From: JBDRGC01 sp043818215 | Lineage (GTDB): Bacteria; Chloroflexota; Anaerolineae; Anaerolineales; UBA11858 | Assembly: GCA_043818215.1 (NCBI GenBank) | Contig: JBDRGC010000164.1 | Coordinates: 1-8,865 of the forward strand | Length of the DNA: 8,865 bases | Direction of reading: 5' to 3' | Shown: piece after piece, positions 1 through 6,314 of the stretch | Position numbering within the stretch: position 1 is the first letter of the stretch | How the letters are laid out: every line of letters starts with the position of its first letter | Program-made: the position numbers and the translations under genes | Notes under the pieces: generated by a model | The model's database searches: none | Seen by the model: only the letters and a program-made list of their open reading frames with translations | Told to the model about the DNA's origin: nothing

Positions 1-1
1 G

Positions 2-940
2 GGACAAATTGCCAACGACCGCGCCCGCCACGCTTATCTCTTCACCGGCCCCCACGGAGTGGGACGCCGCAGTCTGGCATTGCGTCTGGCTCAAGGGTTG
101 AACTGCCCCCAGCCCGCGGCTCCCGGAATCCCCTGCGGAACATGCCGCACCTGCCAACACATCGAGCAGATGCAGCACCCCGACCTGGCAGTGGTGCAGT
201 CTGAACGGGTGGGCGGAAGCCTGAAAGTGGATCAAATCCGCGAGTTGCAGCGCGGCTTGGCGCTGACCCCTTACGAGGCGAAATACCGGGTGGCGTTGTT
301 GCTGCGATTCGAGGAAGCTAATCCCAATGCGGCCAACGCCTTGTTGAAAACCCTGGAGGAGCCACCCCCGCAGGTGGTGATGATGCTGACCGCCAGCGAT
401 GCCGAAAGCCTGCTGCCGACCATCGTGTCGCGCTGCGAGGTGATTCGTCTGCGCCCGCTGCCGTTGGACGTGGTTGCTGCGGGATTGCAAACCCGATGGG
501 GATTGCCGCCCGAAGATGCCCGGCTGCTGGCTCATATCTCCGGGGGCCGGCCAGGGTACGCCATCAACCTGCACCAGAATCCCGAAACCCTGAAGCAGCG
601 TCAAACCTGGCTGGACGATCACCAACATCTGCTCGGAGCTAGCCGGGTAGAGCGATTCGCTTACGCCGAGGAACTGGCTAAAGACAAAATCGCCCTGCAA
701 GGCGCACTGGACATCTGGCTATCCCTATGGCGGGATGTGATGCTGCGGGCTGCCGGGGCATCCGCTCCGCTCACTAACCCAGACAGAGAAGCAGAGATCG
801 AGCAACTGGCAGCCATACTCGACATGCCAATCGCCAAAGGAATGGTCGATACCCTGGAACGGACCCAGTACCTGCTGGATCGTTATGTCAACACCCGGCT
901 GACAGTCGAAGTGCTGATGCTGGATTTGCCGCGAATTTGA
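2..940 (+). CDS. holB: DNA polymerase III subunit delta' (5'-truncated by window edge)
   Basis: This is the clamp-loader subunit delta', which with delta and tau/gamma loads the beta sliding clamp during replication. The reading frame is open from base 2, so the gene begins upstream and roughly the first 15-25 residues are missing; a GTG at 59 is internal, because the family signature HAYLFTGPHGVG (29-64) lies across and before it. Visible landmarks are a Walker A-like loop GPHGVGRRS (47-73) in which the usual Lys is Arg, a four-cysteine zinc module (Cys codons at 104, 134, 143 and 152), the NALLKTLEEPP segment around 335-365, and the SRC motif (428-436). The C-terminal part matches the helical collar region in position and length. 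An Arg in the P-loop is compatible with delta', which is often a non-hydrolysing subunit. The gene ends with TGA and no clear terminator follows. Identity is very secure. Confidence 0.96.
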   Translation, partial: GQIANDRARHAYLFTGPHGVGRRSLALRLAQGLNCPQPAAPGIPCGTCRTCQHIEQMQHPDLAVVQSERVGGSLKVDQIRELQRGLALTPYEAKYRVALLLRFEEANPNAANALLKTLEEPPPQVVMMLTASDAESLLPTIVSRCEVIRLRPLPLDVVAAGLQTRWGLPPEDARLLAHISGGRPGYAINLHQNPETLKQRQTWLDDHQHLLGASRVERFAYAEELAKDKIALQGALDIWLSLWRDVMLRAAGASAPLTNPDREAEIEQLAAILDMPIAKGMVDTLERTQYLLDRYVNTRLTVEVLMLDLPRI

Positions 941-979
941 ACGATTTGGGTGTGTTTCATTTGATTTGGAGTAAGACAT

Positions 980-1014
980 TTCGCCGGTTGAGTAGCCGAT
1001 GCTTTTCCGGCGAA
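980..1014. repeat. 8-bp perfect inverted repeat
   Basis: TTCGCCGG at 980-987 is the exact reverse complement of CCGGCGAA at 1007-1014, separated by 19 bases. No T-run follows, so it does not look like an intrinsic terminator. Together with the hairpin at 1034-1055 it may be part of one degenerate dispersed repeat; that link is inference. Confidence 0.55.
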
Positions 1015-1033
1015 TACCTATGCAGGCACTGCG

Positions 1034-1055
1034 CACTTGCACCGTAACGCAAGTG
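1034..1055. repeat. 7-bp hairpin sharing a word with the larger downstream repeat
   Basis: CACTTGC at 1034-1040 pairs perfectly with GCAAGTG at 1049-1055 around an 8-base loop. Its left half, CACTTGCACCG, recurs at 1219-1229 in the core hairpin of the 1173-1316 element, which suggests common ancestry or repeated insertion. Confidence 0.5.
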
Positions 1056-1172
1056 TACGGGCAACGAAAAACATATCGCCCACTCAATCAGCGCTTTCAA
1101 ATGAAATGAAATTCACCCGGATGATTTACAAAATCGTTCTATAGACTTTCAGAAAAAGATTTTGACTCAGCC

Positions 1173-1316
1173 TGTCATTCCCCAAAGGGGACGATGTGCG
1201 AAGCAGCTTTACCGCTGACACTTGCACCGCACTGCGTTTGGTGCAGTGCAGGTGAGCAATCTTATCCTTGGCGAGAAGGAGATTGCTTCACCGAAAAGCG
1301 TCGGTTCGCAATGACA
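1173..1316. repeat. MITE/REP-like nested palindromic element (144 bp)
   Basis: The ends are inverted copies, TGTCATT (1173-1179) and AATGACA (1310-1316). A second inverted pair, GAAGCA (1200-1205) and TGCTTC (1284-1289), sits at exactly the same distance from its own end on both sides. Each arm carries its own mini-hairpin: CCCC-aaa-GGGG at 1180-1190 and CCGA-aaagcg-TCGG at 1291-1304. The centre is a 14-bp imperfect hairpin (1219-1232 with 1241-1254, one mismatch and one G-T pair). The ends resemble the TGTCATTGCGA...GAAGCAATCTC repeats common in several bacterial phyla; that is recalled, not searched. No coding capacity and no obvious target-site duplication are seen, so it would need mobilisation in trans. 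Confidence 0.65.
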
Positions 1317-1383
1317 TATGGGTAAGCGGAGTCAAAAACATTATCTTAACATCTATACTTATGATTACCGAACCTCCCGAATA

Positions 1384-1392
1384 TGCTATACT
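1384..1392 (+). promoter_or_regulatory. Candidate extended -10 promoter for the histidine kinase
   Basis: TGCTATACT combines a TGn extension with a good -10 hexamer TATACT (1387-1392). The best -35 match at about 16-17 bases spacing is poor (TTACCG, 1365-1370), as is usual for extended -10 promoters. Transcription would start near 1398-1400, immediately before the GGAGA at 1401, leaving a very short leader before the ATG at 1417. A second TATACT lies at 1354-1359 without a TGn extension. Confidence 0.4.
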
Positions 1393-1400
1393 TTAAGCCT

Positions 1401-1405
1401 GGAGA
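1401..1405 (+). promoter_or_regulatory. Ribosome binding site supporting the 1417 start
   Basis: GGAGA lies 11 bases before the ATG at 1417. The alternative in-frame ATG at 1318 has no purine-rich site upstream and sits right at the edge of the 1173-1316 repeat, so this site favours the shorter protein. Spacing is slightly long. Confidence 0.5.
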
Positions 1406-1416
1406 AATACTATTCT

Positions 1417-3510
1417 ATGAACATCATTCCGAGACAAGATGGCACGGATACGCGTGCATCTTTGGAGTTGCTGTACCAAGTCAGTCGTGAAATTGCCACG
1501 GCCTTTGACTTGTCTACGCTTCTCCAGCGGGTACTCTTTCTTTCCATGCGAAGTATTGGAGCGGTCAGCGGCACCATCATTGTGGTGGATGACGATGGCA
1601 AGCCGGTAGCATCGACTATCATCTATGGAGCAGACGTCCTTGATGTAACTACAGAGCAATTACGCGCGACACTGGACAATGGCCTGGCAGGATGGGTAGT
1701 GCGGAATCGACAATCTGTGTTGATTCCCGATACCAGTCAAGACCCGCGTTGGCTGCGCCGCCCAGATGATGCCGAAGATGCCACAGGTCCAAAGTCGGCT
1801 GTTAGCGCCCCCTTCCTGGCACGAGAACGTCTGGCAGGAGTGATCTCTCTCGTTCATCCAGACCCCCACTTTTTTACTCTCGACCATTTGTCGCTGGTAC
1901 AAGCCATTGCGGATCAGTCGGCGGTGGCAGTGTTCAACGCCCGTCTACACGCTGACAGCTTGCGTCAGGCGCGTGTCATGACTGCGCTTGCAGAGAGTGC
2001 CGCTGCAATCACTGGTTCTCTGCAACTCTCCGAAGTCTTGCAGCGCATCCTCGAACAAATCAGTCATGCTCTGCGTGTAGAGGTTGTCTCTCTGGCTTTG
2101 ATCGATCCTCGAAAAAAGATATTGGAGTACCGCGCTTCCACATACAAGCAAGAGCCAGGCGTAGTGGGGATGACACTCGAATTAGGGCAAGGTATAGCCG
2201 GTTGGGTAGCCCAAGAACAGCGCGGCGTCGTTGTGCCAGATGCTTATGCTGATCCCCGCTTTTACCCAGGATTGGATCAACGCACAGGATTCGAAACCAA
2301 AGCCATCGCCTGCGCTCCAATCCGTTCCCAGGGGGAAGTCATTGGCATTTTGGAAGCGATTAACCCCTTGGATGGAGTATTCGCCCCCGATGCATTGCTG
2401 GTACCGACCGGTATCGGCAGCCTGGCCGGCACTGCTATCCGGCACGCTCAATTATTCGAAGATCTGCAAACCGCACACAAACGCTATCGCGACCTGTTCG
2501 AAGATAGTATCAACAGCATCCTGATCACGGATCGGGAAGGGCATATTATAGAGGCCAACCGTCAAACCACAGTGCTCTCTAAATACGACAAAGAAGTCTT
2601 GCTTGATTTATCTATTGACCTAATTCACGATCGCGATCAGGCCACACTGGGGCCGAAATTCGAGCATGTTTTCGAGGGCGGGACATTTTCTTATGAATCG
2701 GTGCTCAACACTGCAAATGGGGCCGAGATTCCCATAATAGTACACGCACATTCCGTCAATATCGAGGGCAACACTCACATCCAGTGGGCTTTTCAAGATA
2801 TTACAGAACGGAGAGAATTGGACCGGCTGCAAGAGGATCTGCTATCAATGATCTACCACGATCTGCGCTCGCCGCTCGCCAATGTTGTCACCAGCCTGGA
2901 CGTGCTGAAAACCATGCTGACGCTGGAAGATGAACCCGCTATCCAATCGCTGTTGGATATTGCAGTACGTTCTACCGAGCGCATTCAGCGTCTAACCCAT
3001 GCGTTGCTGGATATCAATCGTCTTGAAGCTGGCCAGCCGGTAGTCAACACCCATCCCGTTGCCGCGCAGACCCTGATACAGGATGCTCTGGAAGCAATCA
3101 TGCCGATTGCAAATAATAAAAAGCAACAAGTTAGTGCCAATATCCCCGCAGATATTCCACCTGTGATGGTCAACGGTGACATGATTCGACGCGTGCTTAT
3201 CAACCTGTTGGAAAACGCAACCAAATTTACCCCTCCTGAAGGAACAATCCGAGTGGGCGCCCATTGGGAGAAGCAGTGGGTATGCCTTTGGGTGGAAGAT
3301 ACCGGCCCCGGGGTTCCGCAGGAGAAGCGTCAGAGCATTTTCGAGAAGTACACCCGTTTGCAGGGGACAAGCAACGTCACAGGATATGGGCTGGGTCTGG
3401 CTTACTGCCGCCTGGCCGTAGAAGGACATGGCGGACGCATCTGGGTAGAAGATGCCCCCGGAGCAGGGTCGCGTTTTGCTTTCGTCATCCCTGTAGCTAA
3501 CGAAGAATGA
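1417..3510 (+). CDS. Soluble GAF-GAF-PAS sensor histidine kinase (orphan)
   Basis: This is a 697-residue two-component sensor kinase that would autophosphorylate on a histidine and pass the phosphate to an unlinked response regulator. Domains in order: GAF 1 (about 30-175, with NGLAGWVV and VLIPDTSQDPRW), GAF 2 (about 205-345, with GQGIAGWVA and VVVPDAYADPRF), PAS (about 355-463, ending in the FQDITERRE signature), a dimerisation/phosphoacceptor domain with His481 in YHDLRSPL, and a complete ATPase domain. The N box has Asn596 and Asn600, the G1 box is DTGPG at 628-632, then comes FEKYTRLQG, and the G2 box is GYGLGL at 656-661. There is no signal peptide or membrane span, so it should sense cytosolic ligands, redox state or light through GAF/PAS; the ligand cannot be read from sequence. 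An in-frame ATG at 1318 would add 33 residues without family similarity and lacks a ribosome binding site. No receiver domain or response regulator gene is nearby. Confidence 0.93.
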   Translation: MNIIPRQDGTDTRASLELLYQVSREIATAFDLSTLLQRVLFLSMRSIGAVSGTIIVVDDDGKPVASTIIYGADVLDVTTEQLRATLDNGLAGWVVRNRQSVLIPDTSQDPRWLRRPDDAEDATGPKSAVSAPFLARERLAGVISLVHPDPHFFTLDHLSLVQAIADQSAVAVFNARLHADSLRQARVMTALAESAAAITGSLQLSEVLQRILEQISHALRVEVVSLALIDPRKKILEYRASTYKQEPGVVGMTLELGQGIAGWVAQEQRGVVVPDAYADPRFYPGLDQRTGFETKAIACAPIRSQGEVIGILEAINPLDGVFAPDALLVPTGIGSLAGTAIRHAQLFEDLQTAHKRYRDLFEDSINSILITDREGHIIEANRQTTVLSKYDKEVLLDLSIDLIHDRDQATLGPKFEHVFEGGTFSYESVLNTANGAEIPIIVHAHSVNIEGNTHIQWAFQDITERRELDRLQEDLLSMIYHDLRSPLANVVTSLDVLKTMLTLEDEPAIQSLLDIAVRSTERIQRLTHALLDINRLEAGQPVVNTHPVAAQTLIQDALEAIMPIANNKKQQVSANIPADIPPVMVNGDMIRRVLINLLENATKFTPPEGTIRVGAHWEKQWVCLWVEDTGPGVPQEKRQSIFEKYTRLQGTSNVTGYGLGLAYCRLAVEGHGGRIWVEDAPGAGSRFAFVIPVANEE

Positions 3511-3518
3511 AGTGAAGG

Positions 3519-3608
3519 TATCATCTCGAAAAGAAGATGTGGTGGGCTGCGAAATGCGCCTGCAGCGCATTTCGTAGCCCACCCTTGCCCCGCTATTTCG
3601 AGATGATA
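3519..3608. repeat. Two-level nested palindrome between kinase and MBL genes
   Basis: An outer perfect 13-bp inverted repeat, TATCATCTCGAAA (3519-3531) with TTTCGAGATGATA (3596-3608), encloses an inner 19-bp stem (3541-3559 with 3565-3583, one G-T pair, loop CTGCA). It begins eight bases after the kinase stop and ends 12 bases before the ribosome binding site of the next gene. No T-run follows the inner stem, so it is not a classical intrinsic terminator. It could be a mobile palindromic repeat, an mRNA-stabilising hairpin, or a transcription boundary. Confidence 0.7.
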
Positions 3609-3620
3609 TGTGACAAAAAA

Positions 3621-3626
3621 AAGGAG
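3621..3626 (+). promoter_or_regulatory. Strong ribosome binding site
   Basis: AAGGAG lies five bases before the ATG at 3632 and fixes the start of the MBL-fold gene. It is the clearest Shine-Dalgarno sequence in the window. Confidence 0.75.
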
Positions 3627-3631
3627 AATGT

Positions 3632-4480
3632 ATGCGAGCAATTACAGATGGCGTTTACTATGAAAATGCCTACGCGGGTGTCACCCTGGGGGCAATCATC
3701 CTTCCACGCGGCACTCTCCTGATCGACACCCCATTACAAGCCGAGGACGCCCGATTTTGGAAATCCATTCTGCTGGCCCGTAGCCGCGGCGAGTACCGCG
3801 TGATGATCAACCTCGACATGCATACCGATCGCATCATCGGCAATCGCTCAATGGATCTCACTATCCTGGCTCATCAAGAGGCTGTCGAAGCCCTCGATAA
3901 CCGGACTGCGGTCTTCAAAGGTGCAAATGTAGAAAGCAGCGCCGAGTGGGAACAATGCTCGGAAATTATCGGAACCCGGTGGATACGCCCCAATATCACG
4001 TTCAGCGACCGTCTTCATCTGCATTGGGGAGAGCCTGAAATCTTGATCGAACACCACTCTGGCCCAGCCCCCGGGGCTATTTGGGTCGAGATACCATCCA
4101 AGAAAATCGTCTTCGTGGGAGATGCTGTCGTCGGACACCAACCTCCTTTTTTGGCAGATGCTGACCTCCCAGCCTGGATCGAAACACTCAGTATGCTTCG
4201 GAGCCCACAATACCGGGATTATACAATCGTCAGCGGGCGGAGCGGCCCTGTGACAATGGAAGTTGTACATTCTCAACACGAATTCCTGAAATCGGTACTC
4301 CAGCGGTTAGAAACCCTTACTAATCGTAAAGCACCGCCAGGGGACACCGAGAAGATGATCCCGGCTTTGCTTGCGAAAATCACGTATCCATCCGAGTTAG
4401 AAGACTTCTACGCGCAACGCCTGCTTTATGGTCTGCGGCAATACTACATACGCCACCAAAATCCAATAGATTCATTATAA
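3632..4480 (+). CDS. MBL-fold metallohydrolase-like protein with altered metal motif
   Basis: This 282-residue soluble protein is similar in layout to metallo-beta-lactamase-fold hydrolases: an N-terminal strand pair (ITDGVYYENAY), a GTLLIDTP segment, a metal-motif loop, HHSGPAPGAIWVEIP at about 141-155, and IVFVGDAVV around Asp164. The usual HxHxDH is here D62-M-H64-T-D66-R67, followed by the expected G70-N71. The final ligand site, normally a His in a GHG-like turn, reads SGRSG with Arg203. His64, Asp66, His142 (or His141) and Asp164 remain, so one metal could still bind, or the protein may have lost hydrolase activity. The substrate is unknown. The fold assignment is good, but catalysis is uncertain. 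It may be cotranscribed with the kinase across the nested palindrome, or transcribed separately; no promoter is clear. The asparaginase gene starts 49 bases downstream. Confidence 0.78.
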   Translation: MRAITDGVYYENAYAGVTLGAIILPRGTLLIDTPLQAEDARFWKSILLARSRGEYRVMINLDMHTDRIIGNRSMDLTILAHQEAVEALDNRTAVFKGANVESSAEWEQCSEIIGTRWIRPNITFSDRLHLHWGEPEILIEHHSGPAPGAIWVEIPSKKIVFVGDAVVGHQPPFLADADLPAWIETLSMLRSPQYRDYTIVSGRSGPVTMEVVHSQHEFLKSVLQRLETLTNRKAPPGDTEKMIPALLAKITYPSELEDFYAQRLLYGLRQYYIRHQNPIDSL

Positions 4481-4529
4481 AGAATAATAGGCTTACATGC
4501 GTATCACCCCATTCAGACATCAATAGAGC

Positions 4530-5576
4530 ATGTCTCGATACCCATACCTTCCAGTCCTTGAGTTGAGGCGCGGTGAGGCGGTTGAATCCGTCCATTTCGG
4601 GGCCTTTGTAATCGTAAACAGCCACGGCGAGTTGGTGGCATCTTACGGAGACCCTGACCTCGTCACTTTTCTCCGCTCCAGCGCGAAACCCTTCCAGGCA
4701 TTGCCCTTCATCGAAAGTGGAGGTCATGAACGTTGGAATTTGACCCCCCGCGAAATCGCGATTCTGTGTGCCTCGCACACCGGCACAGATGAGCATGTCT
4801 CAGTTTTGCAGGAAATACAGGGCAAGATTGAGGTAACGCAAGCTGATCTGTTATGCGGCATCCACGCGCCAATAGATGCGCCGACTCGCGAGGCTCTCCG
4901 TGAGCGGGGAGAAGAACCCACCCCCAACCGGCACAACTGTTCCGGCAAGCACACTGGCATGTTGGCCCACGCCCGCCTGTTCAACTTCCCCATCGCGGAT
5001 TATATCAACCCCGAACATCCCGTCCAAAAGCGGATTCTGCAAACCTTCAGCGAGATGTGTGATGTGAATATTGAAGATATTGTCATAGGAATCGATGGAT
5101 GCTCGGCCCCGGTGTTCGCCATTCCTTTACGCAACGCGGCCCTGGGGTACGCGCGTCTCTGCGACCCCGTTGAGTTGGCTCCCGAAAGAGCAGCAGCCTG
5201 CCGCACAATCACCAATGCCATGAGTACCCATCCCGAGATGGTCGCCGGCCCAGGTAAATTCGATACCCGGCTGATGACCGCCGCCAACGGGAAAATCGTC
5301 TCCAAAGGCGGAGCTGAGGGCTACCAACAAATCGGGGTGCTACCCGGTGCGATGGCTCCCGATTCTCCGGGACTGGGGATTGCCATCAAAATCTCGGACG
5401 GCGATTCGAGGAGCCGCGCCCGTCCCGCAGTAGTGTTGGAACTCTTGCGCCAACTGGGGGCGATCACGCCTCAGGAATTGGAAGAACTCGCCGACCTCGG
5501 CCCCACCTTCGAGATACGCAACTATCGCAACTGGTTGGTTGGCAAAGCATGTCCTGTTTTTGCGTTGGTGCGTTGA
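4530..5576 (+). CDS. L-asparaginase, Rhizobium etli type (PF06089 / class 3)
   Basis: This enzyme would hydrolyse L-asparagine to aspartate and ammonia in the cytosol. At 348 residues it matches the family length and has no signal peptide. The family motifs are all present: RSSAKPFQ (49-56), ASHTGTDEH (81-89), NCSGKHTGML (136-145), HPVQ (163-166), GIDGCSAP (187-194), HPEMVAG (234-240) and SKGGAEG (258-264). From the R. etli ReAII structure as I recall it, Ser50, Lys53 and Ser82 correspond to the catalytic serine-lysine set, and Cys137, Lys140 and Cys191 to the zinc site; all are kept. This family is unrelated to the E. coli AnsA/AnsB type. The ATG at 4530 is the first possible start, because an in-frame TAG lies at 4524-4526; its Shine-Dalgarno is weak. 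The palindrome at 5594-5626 follows 17 bases after the stop. Confidence 0.92.
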   Translation: MSRYPYLPVLELRRGEAVESVHFGAFVIVNSHGELVASYGDPDLVTFLRSSAKPFQALPFIESGGHERWNLTPREIAILCASHTGTDEHVSVLQEIQGKIEVTQADLLCGIHAPIDAPTREALRERGEEPTPNRHNCSGKHTGMLAHARLFNFPIADYINPEHPVQKRILQTFSEMCDVNIEDIVIGIDGCSAPVFAIPLRNAALGYARLCDPVELAPERAAACRTITNAMSTHPEMVAGPGKFDTRLMTAANGKIVSKGGAEGYQQIGVLPGAMAPDSPGLGIAIKISDGDSRSRARPAVVLELLRQLGAITPQELEELADLGPTFEIRNYRNWLVGKACPVFALVR

Positions 5577-5593
5577 AAGTATCGCCTGAAACC

Positions 5594-5626
5594 AGGTGCG
5601 ACGCACTTCCAAAGTGCGTCGCACCT
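5594..5626. repeat. Perfect 15-bp palindrome ahead of the nth-like gene
   Basis: Arm 5594-5608 is the exact reverse complement of arm 5612-5626, with a three-base loop CCA. It lies between the asparaginase stop and the ATG at 5635, ending eight bases before that codon, so it would occupy the leader where a ribosome binding site is expected. No T-run follows. It is GC-rich and resembles in style the inner stem at 3541-3583, though the sequence differs. A dispersed palindromic repeat is the likeliest reading; an attenuating or translation-blocking hairpin is possible. Confidence 0.75.
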
Positions 5627-5634
5627 TCAGTGCT

Positions 5635-6294
5635 ATGAACCAAGCCACCCAAGTACATCAACGCTTGCTGGGATTTTTTGGGGAACCGTTATGGCGCACC
5701 CCTTTTCCGCCGTTGGACGAGTTGATTTCCACCATTCTCTCGCAAAATACCAACGACGCCAACCGCGACCGGGCCTTCGAGTCCCTGCGGGCAGGCTTCC
5801 CCACCTGGGAGGCGGTCCGCGATGCTCTCCCCGAAGATGTGATCGAGGCCATCCGCCCGGCAGGGCTGGCTAATCAAAAAGGGGCGCGCATCCAGGCTAT
5901 ATTAGGCTCCATCACCGAACAACGCGGGGCGCTGGATTTGAGCTTTCTGAAAGAGTACACCCCTGAGGCAGCCTTCGACTGGCTGATGCAATTCAAAGGC
6001 GTTGGGCCAAAGACAGCCTCGATTGTGTTGCAATTCTCATTGGGAATGCCAGCTTTCCCCGTGGACACGCATATCTACCGGGTGAGCGGGCGGTTGGGTT
6101 TGCGCCCACCCAAGATGAGTGTCGAGAAGGCTCACCAGCACCTGGCAGCTCAGTTCCCCACGGAAACGTACTATGCCGCCCACCTCAACATTATCCGCCT
6201 GGGGCGGGAAATATGTCAGGCGCGCAAACCCCGCTGCGAGGCGTGTCCGATGCAGGATTTGTGTGAGTATTACACGGAGAATTTTGGCTCGTAA
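5635..6294 (+). CDS. nth: Endonuclease III-like DNA glycosylase/AP lyase
   Basis: This base-excision repair enzyme would remove oxidised pyrimidines and cleave the resulting abasic site. The 219-residue protein is of typical family length. It shows the LSQNTND segment (35-41), a helix-hairpin-helix with catalytic lysine (FKGVGPKTA, Lys126), the catalytic aspartate in VDTH (Asp144), and a C-terminal 4Fe-4S loop with exact C-X6-C-X2-C-X5-C spacing (Cys194, 201, 204, 210). Starting instead at the GTG at 5596 would add 13 residues encoded by the palindrome, which is unlikely to be the true N-terminus. No good Shine-Dalgarno precedes 5635. The gene is strongly GC-rich (line 5761-5820 is 45/60 G+C). 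The next gene begins 20 bases later, so cotranscription is plausible. The subtype (Nth versus another HhH glycosylase with Fe-S) is not settled from sequence alone. Confidence 0.92.
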   Translation: MNQATQVHQRLLGFFGEPLWRTPFPPLDELISTILSQNTNDANRDRAFESLRAGFPTWEAVRDALPEDVIEAIRPAGLANQKGARIQAILGSITEQRGALDLSFLKEYTPEAAFDWLMQFKGVGPKTASIVLQFSLGMPAFPVDTHIYRVSGRLGLRPPKMSVEKAHQHLAAQFPTETYYAAHLNIIRLGREICQARKPRCEACPMQDLCEYYTENFGS

Positions 6295-6314
6295 AGACGA
6301 GGGCAAGAGATAAT

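Larger units (their letters stand above)
941..1416. other. 476-base intergenic region rich in palindromic repeats
   Basis: No credible gene is visible here. A minus-strand open frame over 725-1087 is mostly antisense to holB and has no family features. The stretch contains an inverted repeat at 980-1014, a short hairpin at 1034-1055, a large symmetric nested palindrome at 1173-1316, and a candidate promoter just before the kinase gene. The 11-base word CACTTGCACCG occurs twice (1034-1044 and 1219-1229), linking the small hairpin to the centre of the large element. No rho-independent terminator with a T-run was found after holB. Confidence 0.7.

Noticed and set aside
725..1087. 120-codon minus-strand open frame over the end of holB and the gap
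   Set aside because: Half of it is antisense to holB, its product is low-complexity in character without recognisable motifs, and no ribosome binding site was seen.
1125..1145. Promoter formed by TTTACA and TATAGA
   Set aside because: The two hexamers are only nine bases apart, which is too close for a sigma-70 type promoter.
941..1316. CRISPR array
   Set aside because: The repeated words are few, inverted and unevenly spaced; there is no regular repeat-spacer pattern and no cas gene.
2992..3582. 196-codon minus-strand open frame under the kinase gene
   Set aside because: It is antisense to the highly conserved kinase catalytic domain, runs into the nested palindrome, and shows no family motif.
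3541..3590. Rho-independent terminator after the kinase
   Set aside because: The stem is strong, but no run of T follows on either strand; classified as a palindromic repeat instead.
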